Notes under the pieces: generated by a model
Told to the model about the DNA's origin: nothing
Database searches by the model: none
The model's input: the letters and a program-made list of their open reading frames with translations, nothing else
Translations under genes and position numbers: made by a program
Shown: one piece after another, positions 51,529-59,554 of the stretch
Numbering within the stretch: the stretch's first letter is position 1
How the letters are laid out: every line of letters begins with the position of its first letter
From: Maribacter_C sp047345145
Lineage (GTDB): Bacteria > Bacteroidota > Bacteroidia > Flavobacteriales > Flavobacteriaceae
Direction: 5' to 3'
Length of the DNA: 64,000 bases
NCBI RefSeq assembly: GCF_047345145.1
Contig: NZ_JBLFER010000001.1
Location: forward strand, 372,001-436,000

Positions 51529-54309
51529 TTAGAGTAATTTTTCTCTAAGGTATTTTGCAGTATGTGAATCTTTACTTTTAATAATTTCTTCTGGAGTTCC
51601 AGAAGCGAGCAATTGACCCCCATTTTCTCCTCCTTCTAGACCTAAATCAATAATGTAGTCGGCGCATTTGACTAATTCAATATTATGCTCAATGACTACA
51701 ATAGAATGTCCTTTAGAAATTAAAGCATCAAAGGATTTCAACAATTTCTTGATATCGTGAAAGTGAAGTCCTGTCGTAGGTTCATCAAAAATAAAGAGTG
51801 CTTTGTCCTTGGAACTTCCTTTTACTAGAAAAGAAGCTAATTTGATACGCTGCGCCTCGCCACCTGAAAGGGTTGAGGAGGACTGGCCTAAAGTAACATA
51901 ACCCAAACCAACGTCTTGTAAGGGTTTTAATTTCGTTACGAGCTTCGTTTGTGTATGGGTTTCAAAGAAAGCAATCGCATCATCAATGGTCATGTTTAGA
52001 ATATCATCGATGCTTGCATCTTCGAATTTGACTTCGAGTACTTCTTTTTTGAACCGTTTGCCTCCACAAGTATCGCATTCCAGATGAACATCGGCCATAA
52101 ACTGCATTTCTACAGTAATTTCTCCTTCACCTTTACATTTTTCGCATCTTCCACCGTCAACATTAAAAGAAAAATGTTTGGGTTGATAGGCTCTAATTTT
52201 ACTTAGTTTTTGAGATGCAAACAAACTTCGAATATCATCATATGCTTTGATGTAAGTAACCGGATTTGAGCGTGAAGACCTGCCTATCGGGTTTTGATCT
52301 ACGAACTCAACATGCTTGATATCTTTATATTTTCCTTCAAAAGAAGTGAATTGTCCTGCTTTTTCCCCGTAGCCTCCTACTTCCTTTAGAATAATTGGGT
52401 ATAGTATCTTTTTGACTAAGGTGCTTTTCCCACTTCCAGAAACCCCAGTGATTACGGTTAGCATGTTCAAAGGAAAAGTAACATCAATATTTTTGAGATT
52501 ATTTTCACGTGCTCCTTTGATATCAATGAAATTTTTTGACTCCCTTCTTTTTTCAGGTACGGCAATTTCTTCGCTACCATTCAAGTAGCTTGCCGTAAGT
52601 GAAGATGATAACAATACTTCATCAAGTGTACCATGGGCAACTACATGACCGCCATGAGTACCTGCTTCAGGACCTATATCAATCACTTCATCAGCAGCCT
52701 TCATGATATCTTCATCATGCTCAACAACGATTACAGTATTTCCTAAATCCCGCAAAGACTTTAAAACTTCAATAAGATTTTCGGTATCCTTAGGATGTAA
52801 ACCAATACTTGGTTCGTCTAAAATGTACATGGAACCCACCAAGCTACTTCCCAACGAAGTTGCTAGATTAATACGCTGACTTTCTCCACCAGATAAGGTA
52901 TTCGACTTTCTATTCAGCGTTAGATAACTTAAGCCCACTTTGTTTAGAAATCCTAAACGTGCATTGATCTCTTTTAATAAACGGGAAGCGATTTGTCCGT
53001 CATGCTCATTTAGCTTAATTCCTTCAAAAAACAGGGTTAGTTTTTCAATAGGGAGTTCTACCAAATCAGAAATCGATTTTCCATCAACTTTTACATAATC
53101 TGTTTCTGACCGCAGACGTTTTCCTTTGCATACGCCACATCTAGTTTTCCCGCGATAGCGAGAAAGCATCACTCGGTTTTGAATTTTATAGCTTTTCTCT
53201 TCTAATTGAGTAAAGAACTTATGTATTCCTATAAAATGATCATTTCCGTCCCAGACCAATTGTTTTTGGTCTTCAGATAACTCAAACCACGGCTTGTGAA
53301 TGGGAAAATCAAATTTGTAAGCTGAATTTACCAATTGATCGCGATACCAACCCATACTTTCACCTCTCCAGGCAAAAATCGCGTTCTCGTAAATCGAAAG
53401 TGCGGTATTCGGAATCACCAAATCTTCATCAATACCAATAACATCACCATAGCCTTCACATTTCGGACACGCCCCATACGGATTATTAAAACTAAAAAGA
53501 TGCACATTGGGCTCTAAGAAAGACATTCCGTCTAACTCAAATTTATTGCTAAAGAGAGTTTGTTTCTTTGTTTCAAGCTCTTCGATCAAACATTCTCCTT
53601 TTCCTTCGAAATATGCCGTATCTATGGCATTGGCTAATCGGTTGTAAAAATCTTCATCATCTTTGGTGATGATTCTATCAATAACTAGATCGAATTCCTT
53701 TCCAATATCCTTGGGGGCAGCATCAATACGCAGAACATCTCCTTTGTATTTTATTCGGGCGTATCCTTGTTTTGAAAATAATTCTAATGATTTTAAAGAA
53801 TCACGATCTTCTCTAATTTTAATTGGTGCTAGTAAGAGCAGTTTAGTTCCCTCTGAAAAAGCTTTCACATGCTGCACCACATCAGTAACCGTATTCTTTT
53901 TTACTTCGTTGCCTGAAACTGGAGAAATTGTTCTGCCTATTCTAGCAAACAATAATTTTAGATAATCATAAATCTCTGTAGTGGTGCCGACCGTGGATCG
54001 AGGATTTGTCGAATTCACTTTTTGCTCTATGGCAATAGCAGGTGCTATTCCCTTTATATAGTCAACTTTTGGCTTATCTAATTTTCCTAAAAACTGTCTT
54101 GCATAAGAAGAGAGGCTCTCCACATAGCGCCTTTGTCCTTCGGCATACAAAGTGTCAAAAGCCAAACTTGATTTTCCAGAGCCCGATAAACCTGTAATCA
54201 CTACCAATTTATTCCTAGGAATTACTACATCAATATTTTTCAAATTATGCAATTTTGCACCTTTGATAATGATATTTTCCTTTGGATTGACATCGAGAAT
54301 AGAACTCAT
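51529..54309 (-). CDS. uvrA: Excinuclease ABC subunit A
   Basis: The damage-recognition ATPase of nucleotide excision repair, 926 residues. Two ABC modules: Walker A GLSGSGKSS and GVSGSGKST, signatures TLSGGESQR and TLSGGEAQR. Zinc modules are visible as CPKCEGYG, CGVCKGKR, CEKCKGEGEI and CDTCGGKR. I use the ATG at 54309 (MSSILDVNPKENI) rather than 54339. It is on its own, separated by 355 bp from the divergent sigma-factor gene. Confidence 0.96.
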   Translation of the reverse strand: MSSILDVNPKENIIIKGAKLHNLKNIDVVIPRNKLVVITGLSGSGKSSLAFDTLYAEGQRRYVESLSSYARQFLGKLDKPKVDYIKGIAPAIAIEQKVNSTNPRSTVGTTTEIYDYLKLLFARIGRTISPVSGNEVKKNTVTDVVQHVKAFSEGTKLLLLAPIKIREDRDSLKSLELFSKQGYARIKYKGDVLRIDAAPKDIGKEFDLVIDRIITKDDEDFYNRLANAIDTAYFEGKGECLIEELETKKQTLFSNKFELDGMSFLEPNVHLFSFNNPYGACPKCEGYGDVIGIDEDLVIPNTALSIYENAIFAWRGESMGWYRDQLVNSAYKFDFPIHKPWFELSEDQKQLVWDGNDHFIGIHKFFTQLEEKSYKIQNRVMLSRYRGKTRCGVCKGKRLRSETDYVKVDGKSISDLVELPIEKLTLFFEGIKLNEHDGQIASRLLKEINARLGFLNKVGLSYLTLNRKSNTLSGGESQRINLATSLGSSLVGSMYILDEPSIGLHPKDTENLIEVLKSLRDLGNTVIVVEHDEDIMKAADEVIDIGPEAGTHGGHVVAHGTLDEVLLSSSLTASYLNGSEEIAVPEKRRESKNFIDIKGARENNLKNIDVTFPLNMLTVITGVSGSGKSTLVKKILYPIILKEVGGYGEKAGQFTSFEGKYKDIKHVEFVDQNPIGRSSRSNPVTYIKAYDDIRSLFASQKLSKIRAYQPKHFSFNVDGGRCEKCKGEGEITVEMQFMADVHLECDTCGGKRFKKEVLEVKFEDASIDDILNMTIDDAIAFFETHTQTKLVTKLKPLQDVGLGYVTLGQSSSTLSGGEAQRIKLASFLVKGSSKDKALFIFDEPTTGLHFHDIKKLLKSFDALISKGHSIVVIEHNIELVKCADYIIDLGLEGGENGGQLLASGTPEEIIKSKDSHTAKYLREKLL

Positions 54310-54664
54310 AAGAAAATTTAGAGAATGTAAAGATAACAATAGGACCTTACAATAGCCAGCAACCTTTGATCATAAAATAGGGTATTTGGCTCTATACCTG
54401 TTATTAAAGTAATCTACTTATTTATTGAGGTATTATTAGATTTGAACTGAAGAAAACCTGCGACTGGTTTACGGGTATTTTTTATAAAAAAGGGGCCTGA
54501 TGATTAGATTTTTTTTCGAAGTACATTATTTTATCTATATTTGGGTCTACTAAAAAGTCAATAGCCTATAGCAACAAGATTACTTTTTTAAAATTGGAAG
54601 AATAACCCACAAGACCTTTTCATCTTTGAAAAGGGCTCAATGTTTAACCGAAAAAGTAATCGTT
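54310..54664. other. Intergenic region between uvrA and the first ECF sigma gene
   Basis: This 355-bp gap between divergent genes holds a plus-strand TATATTTG (54536-54543, a perfect TAnnTTTG), which would give a leader of about 110 nt. Within that leader is a hairpin at 54615-54634 (CCTTTTCA / TGAAAAGG, 4-nt loop), 30 nt before the sigma ATG. I see no gene. Confidence 0.5.
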
Positions 54665-55246
54665 ATGGAAGTAGAAATTGACGACCCAATACTTATTAAG
54701 CGCTATATTAACGGAGATGAAAGAGCTCTATCTACACTTATTGATAGACATAATCAACGTATTAGTAGTTTTATCTATTCTAAGATTGGTGATAGAGGAA
54801 TCACGGAAGATATTTTTCAAGATACCTTCATTAAGGTTATCAGAACCCTGAAGAGAGGAGCCTATAATGAGGAAGGTAAATTTTTACCTTGGGTGATGCG
54901 AATAGCGCACAACCTTATTATTGATCATTTTAGAAAAAACCGCAGAATGCCGATGTACAATGGTTCTGATAGTTTCAATATTTTTTCTGTGATGGGTGAT
55001 GAAAAATTAAATATCGAAGGTCAAATTATAAAAGACCAGATTGATTCAGATTTGACCTTACTTATTGATGAGTTACCCGGCGATCAGAAAGAGGTATTGA
55101 TCATGCGTATATATAAGGATATGAGTTTTAAGGAAATTTCTGAGAATACAGGAGTGAGTATTAATACAGCTCTAGGCAGAATGCGATACGCTCTTATTAA
55201 CTTAAGAAAGATTATTAATGAGAATGATATTGTTTTAACGAATTAA
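54665..55246 (+). CDS. ECF-type RNA polymerase sigma factor, copy 1
   Basis: A 193-residue sigma-70 family protein. Region 2 spans about 25-95 (FIYSK, EDIFQDTFIKVI, FLPWVMRIAHNLIIDHFRK), region 4 about 135-185 (DQKEVLIMRIYKDMSFKEI and the HTH with SINTALGRMRYAL). The long linker between them is NYNG/DSFN-rich. It is about three quarters identical to copy 2 without gaps, and region 4 is almost invariant. I start at 54665 (MEVEIDD) because it gives the same length as copy 2. A microprotein gene follows after 75 bp. There is no recognisable anti-sigma gene. Confidence 0.92.
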   Translation: MEVEIDDPILIKRYINGDERALSTLIDRHNQRISSFIYSKIGDRGITEDIFQDTFIKVIRTLKRGAYNEEGKFLPWVMRIAHNLIIDHFRKNRRMPMYNGSDSFNIFSVMGDEKLNIEGQIIKDQIDSDLTLLIDELPGDQKEVLIMRIYKDMSFKEISENTGVSINTALGRMRYALINLRKIINENDIVLTN

Positions 55247-55281
55247 TAGACCATAGGTCGAGTGAATTAATTACATTGTGG

Positions 55282-55295
55282 TTTAGTTGCGTTAT
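55282..55295 (+). promoter_or_regulatory. Conserved 14-mer before microprotein 1
   Basis: TTTAGTTGCGTTAT occurs exactly 26 nt before the microprotein start, as in copy 2 (56490-56503), in an otherwise diverged 75-nt gap. It could be a -35-type promoter element or a leader signal; neither is proven. Confidence 0.6.
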
Positions 55296-55321
55296 CTTAG
55301 AAAACAATACCAAACTAGAAT

Positions 55322-55465
55322 ATGGAAAAAATTTACTCTAAAGAACAGAAACAATGTAACTTAGTTCAAGCAAAGCCGGAAACAGTTAAATTTCTTTTAG
55401 ACTTTTCAAAGTCTTTAAAGATAACTGAGGCAAAAGGAATTCAATTTGAATCGAATTTGAACTAA
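55322..55465 (+). CDS. 47-residue microprotein paired with ECF sigma factor, copy 1
   Basis: A 47-residue protein of unknown function, starting MEKIYS and ending NLN. It has no signal or membrane helix; it contains one Cys (12) and an amphipathic FLLDFSKSL segment (24-32). It is real because copy 2, 1208 bp downstream, has the same length and 26 of 47 identical residues, including MEKIYS, QK, C12, LV, ET, FLL, FS, SL and the ending, while its third-codon positions differ. It lies 75 bp after the sigma gene and before a strong terminator. An anti-sigma or accessory role is a guess. Confidence 0.8.
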   Translation: MEKIYSKEQKQCNLVQAKPETVKFLLDFSKSLKITEAKGIQFESNLN

Positions 55466-55482
55466 AGCACACTGCAATACAA

Positions 55483-55524
55483 GAAAAGCCCCGACAATTT
55501 AAATTGTCGGGGCTTTTCTTTTTT
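55483..55524 (+). terminator. Perfect 36-nt palindromic terminator
   Basis: Bases 55483-55518 form a perfect 18+18 inverted repeat (GAAAAGCCCCGACAATTT and its complement, no loop bases needed), followed by a T tract. It ends the first sigma-microprotein unit. Confidence 0.93.
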
Positions 55525-55872
55525 GGTTTTGATACTAATTATTTTAGAAACCTGTATTTGAATTGATAAAAAAGTCTCAAAAGGATAAAGTATACGAAAA
55601 AACTGATGAATGTAATCTATACGGTTAGACGAGAGCAACGCATCATGTTGTATTTTATTTTGTTGAAAAATAGAAAAGTAGGGTTTCACATCAAAAACTG
55701 AGGGTTTGACAACAATGTTTTTTTCTCTCGCCCCGATATATCTAGTTTTAGGTCATAATTGAAAATCGAAGCAAAATCGCAAGATTTAAAATTAAACTCA
55801 AAAAATAACTAGATGACTCTTAAAAATCTTTCTAACAGAAAGTCCCAAACTTTAACGAAAAAGCCTACTTAC
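55525..55872. other. Intergenic region between the two sigma-microprotein units
   Basis: About 350 bp after the terminator with no gene I can support. It must contain the promoter of the second sigma gene, but I find no clean TAnnTTTG box; a TTTG occurs near 55705. The ATG at 55813 would add 20 unrelated residues to the sigma factor and is not favoured. Confidence 0.5.
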
Positions 55873-56454
55873 ATGAAAAACCAGATTGAAGATTCAGTAT
55901 TAGTACGAGACTACATTAGTGGAGATGAAAAATCTTTGGAGGTTTTAATTAACCGACACAACCAAAGGGTAACCAGTTTTATTTACTCTAAAGTCTTAGA
56001 CCGAGATATTACTGAAGATATCTTTCAAGATACTTTTATTAAGGTTATTAAGACCTTAAAGAAAGGTTCATATAGTGAAGAAGGTAAATTTTTACCATGG
56101 GTAATGCGAATTGCGCACAACTTGATCATCGATCATTTCAGAAAAAACAAAAGAATGCCGAAGTTTGAAGGCAATGAAGATTTCAATATCTTTTCTGTAA
56201 TTGGAGATGATAAGCTAAATGCTGAGAAACAAATCATAAAAAATCAAATTGATTCTGATTTAAGAGATTTGATTGAAGAGCTTCCAGATGATCAGAAAGA
56301 AGTGCTTTTGATGCGTATTTACAAAGACATGAGTTTTAAGGAAATCTCTGAGAATACGGGAGTTAGCATTAATACAGCTCTAGGAAGAATGCGTTATGCA
56401 TTAATTAACCTTAGAAAAATTATTGAAAAGCATAATATCGTTTTAACGAATTAA
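55873..56454 (+). CDS. ECF-type RNA polymerase sigma factor, copy 2
   Basis: A 193-residue paralog of the sigma factor at 54665, identical in length and aligning without gaps. Region 2 (EDIFQDTFIKVI, FLPWVMRIAHNLIIDHFRK) and region 4 (SFKEISENTGVSINTALG) are nearly invariant; changes cluster in the first 35 residues and in the linker (KFEGNEDFN). Equal DNA-recognition helices imply overlapping promoter specificity, with differences in regulation or stability. The gap to its microprotein is again exactly 75 bp. Confidence 0.92.
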   Translation: MKNQIEDSVLVRDYISGDEKSLEVLINRHNQRVTSFIYSKVLDRDITEDIFQDTFIKVIKTLKKGSYSEEGKFLPWVMRIAHNLIIDHFRKNKRMPKFEGNEDFNIFSVIGDDKLNAEKQIIKNQIDSDLRDLIEELPDDQKEVLLMRIYKDMSFKEISENTGVSINTALGRMRYALINLRKIIEKHNIVLTN

Positions 56455-56489
56455 CATTCTGCTAAGAGGAGTAAAAACAATATTTCCAT

Positions 56490-56503
56490 TTTAGTTGCGT
56501 TAT
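56490..56503 (+). promoter_or_regulatory. Conserved 14-mer before microprotein 2
   Basis: TTTAGTTGCGTTAT, identical to 55282-55295 and again 26 nt before the microprotein ATG. ATGGAAAAAATTTACTCT at the start is also identical in both copies. Confidence 0.6.
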
Positions 56504-56529
56504 TCTTACATAACAAGACTATACCAAAT

Positions 56530-56673
56530 ATGGAAAAAATTTACTCTGAACACCAAAAGGAATGCACACTTGTTAGATCTGGAGCCGAAACTATACGGTT
56601 TTTGCTCAATTTTTCGAGATCACTTCATGTGATTGAGTACAAAGATCTCAAGTTTGAAAACATTTTAAACTAA
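56530..56673 (+). CDS. 47-residue microprotein paired with ECF sigma factor, copy 2
   Basis: A 47-residue homolog of the microprotein at 55322, starting MEKIYS and ending ILN, with 26 identical residues. It keeps Cys12, ET at 20-21, FLLNFSRSL at 24-32 and the FE-x-x-LN ending; charge-conserving exchanges (K/R, D/N, E/Q) dominate the rest, the pattern of purifying selection on a protein. It stops one base before the A tract of a terminator. Function unknown. Confidence 0.8.
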   Translation: MEKIYSEHQKECTLVRSGAETIRFLLNFSRSLHVIEYKDLKFENILN

Positions 56674-56677
56674 AAAA

Positions 56678-56700
56678 GCCCGCTCTTAGCGGGCTTTTTT
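56678..56700 (+). terminator. Bidirectional terminator overlapping the 3' end of nth
   Basis: GCCCGCT / AGCGGGC with a 3-nt loop, A tract before and six T after. The nth stop codon (56688-56686) falls at the loop, and the nth reading frame covers the far arm. It ends both the microprotein unit and the convergent nth gene. Confidence 0.85.
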
Positions 56701-57348
56701 AGTTTTATAGTAGTTTTCTAAGACCGTTTTTCTCCCAATTGTATTTGTAATGATATCTTTTTCAAGGTCCCAGCCTCGCGCGGGTGAGTATTCACGGCCA
56801 TACCAAATAATTTGCAAGTGTAGGTCATTCCATAATTCTTTGGGAAACAATCTTTTGGCATCTTTTTCAGTCTGAACAACATTTTTTCCATTTGTAAATC
56901 CCCATCTGTACATTAGTCGATGAATGTGCGTATCTACAGGGAAAGCTGGAATTCCAAAAGCTTGTGAAACTACAACACTGGCGGTTTTATGACCCACGGC
57001 AGGAAATTCCTCAAGTAATTCCAATTCTTGAGGAACTACACCATTATACTTTTCTACCAACATCTTTGAGAGCCCGTATATTCCTTTTGCTTTCATAGGA
57101 GATAAGCCAACAGGTTTAATTATTTCGCGAATTTCTTCGACGGAAAGCTTGATCATTTCATAGGGGTTATCTGCTTTGGCAAACAATAGTGGAGTAATTT
57201 TGTTAACTCGAACATCGGTGCTTTGCGCCGACATTAGTACCGCAATTAATAAAGTATAGGGGTCTTTATGGTCTAATGGAATGGGAATTGTTGGATATAG
57301 CTCCTGTAGTGTATCGATTACAAAATTTACTTTTTCAGATTTTGTCAT
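56686..57348 (-). CDS. nth: Endonuclease III homolog without iron-sulfur ligands
   Basis: A base-excision-repair DNA glycosylase/AP lyase of 220 residues. The helix-hairpin-helix (LEEFPAVGHKTA) contains the catalytic Lys121, and the conserved Asp139 is in PVDTHIHRL. E. coli Nth carries a C-terminal 4Fe-4S cluster on four Cys; here the aligned segment (GREYSPARGWDLEKD) has Ser, Leu, Asp and Ile, and the whole protein has no cysteine. It is therefore a cluster-free Nth. I start at 57348; an upstream ATG at 57447 would run into the divergent bcp gene. It is convergent with the microprotein unit and divergent from bcp. Confidence 0.9.
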   Translation of the reverse strand: MTKSEKVNFVIDTLQELYPTIPIPLDHKDPYTLLIAVLMSAQSTDVRVNKITPLLFAKADNPYEMIKLSVEEIREIIKPVGLSPMKAKGIYGLSKMLVEKYNGVVPQELELLEEFPAVGHKTASVVVSQAFGIPAFPVDTHIHRLMYRWGFTNGKNVVQTEKDAKRLFPKELWNDLHLQIIWYGREYSPARGWDLEKDIITNTIGRKTVLENYYKTKKAR

Positions 57349-57404
57349 TTTTTTGTTTAATTTTATCTCAAAATCATAAAACATTAATTTAATTAAAATT
57401 TTAT

Positions 57405-57857
57405 ATGAACACACTGAAAGTAGGGGATACTGTTCCTGCGTTTTCATCTAAAGATCAAGACGGCAATACTATAAATTTATCTGATTACTCTGGAAAAAAA
57501 TTAATTGTTTTTTTCTATCCCAAAGCAAATACACCCGGTTGTACTGTTGAAGCATGCAATTTGAGAGATAATTATGCGGAATTACAAGCTCAAGGTTTCG
57601 ACTTATTAGGAGTGAGTGCGGACTCCGAAAAGAGACAAGCAAATTTTAGAAACAAATTTGAGTTCCCTTTTCCTTTACTTGCTGATGAGGATCATACCGT
57701 TATAAATACTTTTGGTGTCTGGGGACCGAAAAAATTTATGGGGCGTGAATATGACGGAATTCACAGAATGACTTTTGTAATTGATGCTAATGGTGTTGTT
57801 GAAAAAATAATAGAAAAGGTAAAAACGAAGGATCATGCGGCTCAATTATTAGACTGA
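57405..57857 (+). CDS. bcp: Thioredoxin-dependent thiol peroxidase (BCP-type peroxiredoxin)
   Basis: A cytosolic peroxiredoxin of 150 residues that reduces hydrogen and organic peroxides. The peroxidatic Cys46 and resolving Cys51 lie in TPGCTVEACNLRD, five residues apart as in two-Cys BCP; the active-site Arg is in FRNKFEFPFPLLAD context. It shares a 56-bp divergent promoter region with nth, which fits a repair/oxidative-stress pairing. Confidence 0.93.
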   Translation: MNTLKVGDTVPAFSSKDQDGNTINLSDYSGKKLIVFFYPKANTPGCTVEACNLRDNYAELQAQGFDLLGVSADSEKRQANFRNKFEFPFPLLADEDHTVINTFGVWGPKKFMGREYDGIHRMTFVIDANGVVEKIIEKVKTKDHAAQLLD

Positions 57858-57881
57858 TATTCCTAACTTATCTAATAAAAA

Positions 57882-57908
57882 AGCCCCATGTAAATGAGGC
57901 TTTTTTTT
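57882..57908 (+). terminator. Terminator after bcp
   Basis: AGCC-C-CAT / ATG-A-GGCT (one C-A mismatch) with a short loop is followed by eight T and preceded by A residues. It probably also serves the convergent gene ending at 57934. Confidence 0.8.
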
Positions 57909-57933
57909 ATTTAATTATTTGATTATCAGCGTT

Positions 57934-59388
57934 TTATTTTTGTTCTTCCTGAATTAACTTTTTGGTGAACAAATCCTTCTCCTTTATTATTTCTGAAATA
58001 CCTTCAGGTAGTTGTTCTTCCCAGCCATCTTCTCCATTCATTATTTTTTTCAGCACATCCCTAGAGAAAATATGCATAATTTCAGGGTCGTAGTCGATAA
58101 TGTCCATCACCTTACCGTTATATTTAAAGAATTTATACAATTCCTTCATTCTCGGATGAACCTTTACATTATTACTCGTCATGATCTGACCCGTTTCAGG
58201 ACTTTTCATTGGGTATAAATACACTTGTAGATCTTTAAAGAATAGCTTTCCAAAAGCTTCTAAAATACCTCCGCTTAAATGACGATAGTATTTTTCATCA
58301 AATACATCTACCAAATTGTTAACGCCCATGGTGAGACCAATACGCTGCTTGGTATAGTTGTTAAAATATTCAACCAATTTATAGTATTCTTGGAATTTCG
58401 AGATCATTACATGCTGACCTAGTGAACAAAGTAACTCGGCTCTGTCCATAAAATCTTGTTCATCGATTTCACCTGAGGCTTTTAAATTCGATAAAGTAAT
58501 TTCAAAAATTACAATGGTTTTATCGAGATTAACAGCAGAATCTCGCACAAAAATATCATAAGACTTTTGGTACATGTCGAGATTTACCTTGGTGACCGGT
58601 CTAAAACTTCCTCGAAGTGCGAGAATGTTCTTTTTGTAAAGTACTGCTGCCGGTAATAAGTTATTTCCATCAGGACCGAACATAACCGCATCAGTCATAT
58701 CATTTTTGATCAATTGAAGACTCATCAATCGATTATCTACATCTTTAAAGTTTGGACCAGAGAAATTGATCATGTCGATTTCTATCGTATCCTTATCGAT
58801 ATGATCATACAAGTATTTCAACATCTTTTTGGGCTTATGGTACTTGTAAAAAGCACCATAGATTAGATTTACACCTAATATTCCCAAAGTTTCTTGTTGT
58901 AGCCTAGCTTCATTTTGTTTGAACCGAACGTGTAAAATAATTTCGTCTAGCTCTTTTTGATCAGGATCTAGCTGAAACCGAATTCCGATCCAACCATGAC
59001 CTTTATATCTTTTTGAGAAATCAATAGTAGCTACTGTATTGGCATATGAGAAAAACAAACGATCAGGATTGTTATCTCTGCTTATACGTTCTTCCATCAA
59101 ACGCATTTCATGAGCCAACATGGTTTTTAATCGTGGTTGTGTTACATACCTACCATCTTTTTCAACACCATAAATCGCATCACTAAATTGCTTGTCATAA
59201 GCACTCATTGCTTTAGCAATGGTGCCTGAAGCACCACCAGACCTAAAGAAATGACGCGCAGTTTCTTGCCCTGCACCAATTTCAGCAAAGGTACCGTAGA
59301 TATCAGGATTTAAATTTATGCGGAGTGTTTTAGCCTTAATCGAAGGAATATTTTCAAAAGCAGTATCCCTTTTTAAAACAGAAGCCAT
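57934..59388 (-). CDS. Conserved cytosolic protein of unknown function
   Basis: A 484-residue protein without signal peptide or membrane segment. Its N-terminus has a strongly conserved-looking block (NLNPDIYGTFAEIGAGQE, then RHFFRSGGASGTIAKAMSAYD), and the C-terminal part is helical and charged. I recognise it as a family found in several phyla that has been labelled TonB-dependent receptor or nucleotide adenylyltransferase; it has no plug, barrel or export signal, so the first is wrong, and I see no adenylyltransferase HxGH. Function unknown. It is convergent with bcp. Confidence 0.75.
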   Translation of the reverse strand: MASVLKRDTAFENIPSIKAKTLRINLNPDIYGTFAEIGAGQETARHFFRSGGASGTIAKAMSAYDKQFSDAIYGVEKDGRYVTQPRLKTMLAHEMRLMEERISRDNNPDRLFFSYANTVATIDFSKRYKGHGWIGIRFQLDPDQKELDEIILHVRFKQNEARLQQETLGILGVNLIYGAFYKYHKPKKMLKYLYDHIDKDTIEIDMINFSGPNFKDVDNRLMSLQLIKNDMTDAVMFGPDGNNLLPAAVLYKKNILALRGSFRPVTKVNLDMYQKSYDIFVRDSAVNLDKTIVIFEITLSNLKASGEIDEQDFMDRAELLCSLGQHVMISKFQEYYKLVEYFNNYTKQRIGLTMGVNNLVDVFDEKYYRHLSGGILEAFGKLFFKDLQVYLYPMKSPETGQIMTSNNVKVHPRMKELYKFFKYNGKVMDIIDYDPEIMHIFSRDVLKKIMNGEDGWEEQLPEGISEIIKEKDLFTKKLIQEEQK

Positions 59389-59554
59389 GGAGTGTGTTTT
59401 AGTTGTAACAAAAATAAGAAGTTCACATAGTTTCTAGGTCATAAACGATTCAATTTTTTATAAATTATTTTTTATTCTTTTAATGTTGTGAAAACGCTAC
59501 TAATGTGGATAAAAACAGTATTGATGTCAAGAAATAGTTATAATTTTGAAATCA

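Noticed and set aside
54385..54410. A further sigma-54-like site before the first ECF sigma gene (TTTGGCTCTATACCTGTTA)
   Set aside because: Only the GG and one G match; the -12 TTG is missing and the distance to the gene is about 270 nt.
55462..55689. A 75-codon minus-strand open frame between the sigma units
   Set aside because: It runs through the perfect palindromic terminator and shows no recognisable domain; the second unit has no counterpart.
57934..59388. TonB-dependent receptor
   Set aside because: There is no signal peptide, plug motif or beta-barrel strand pattern.
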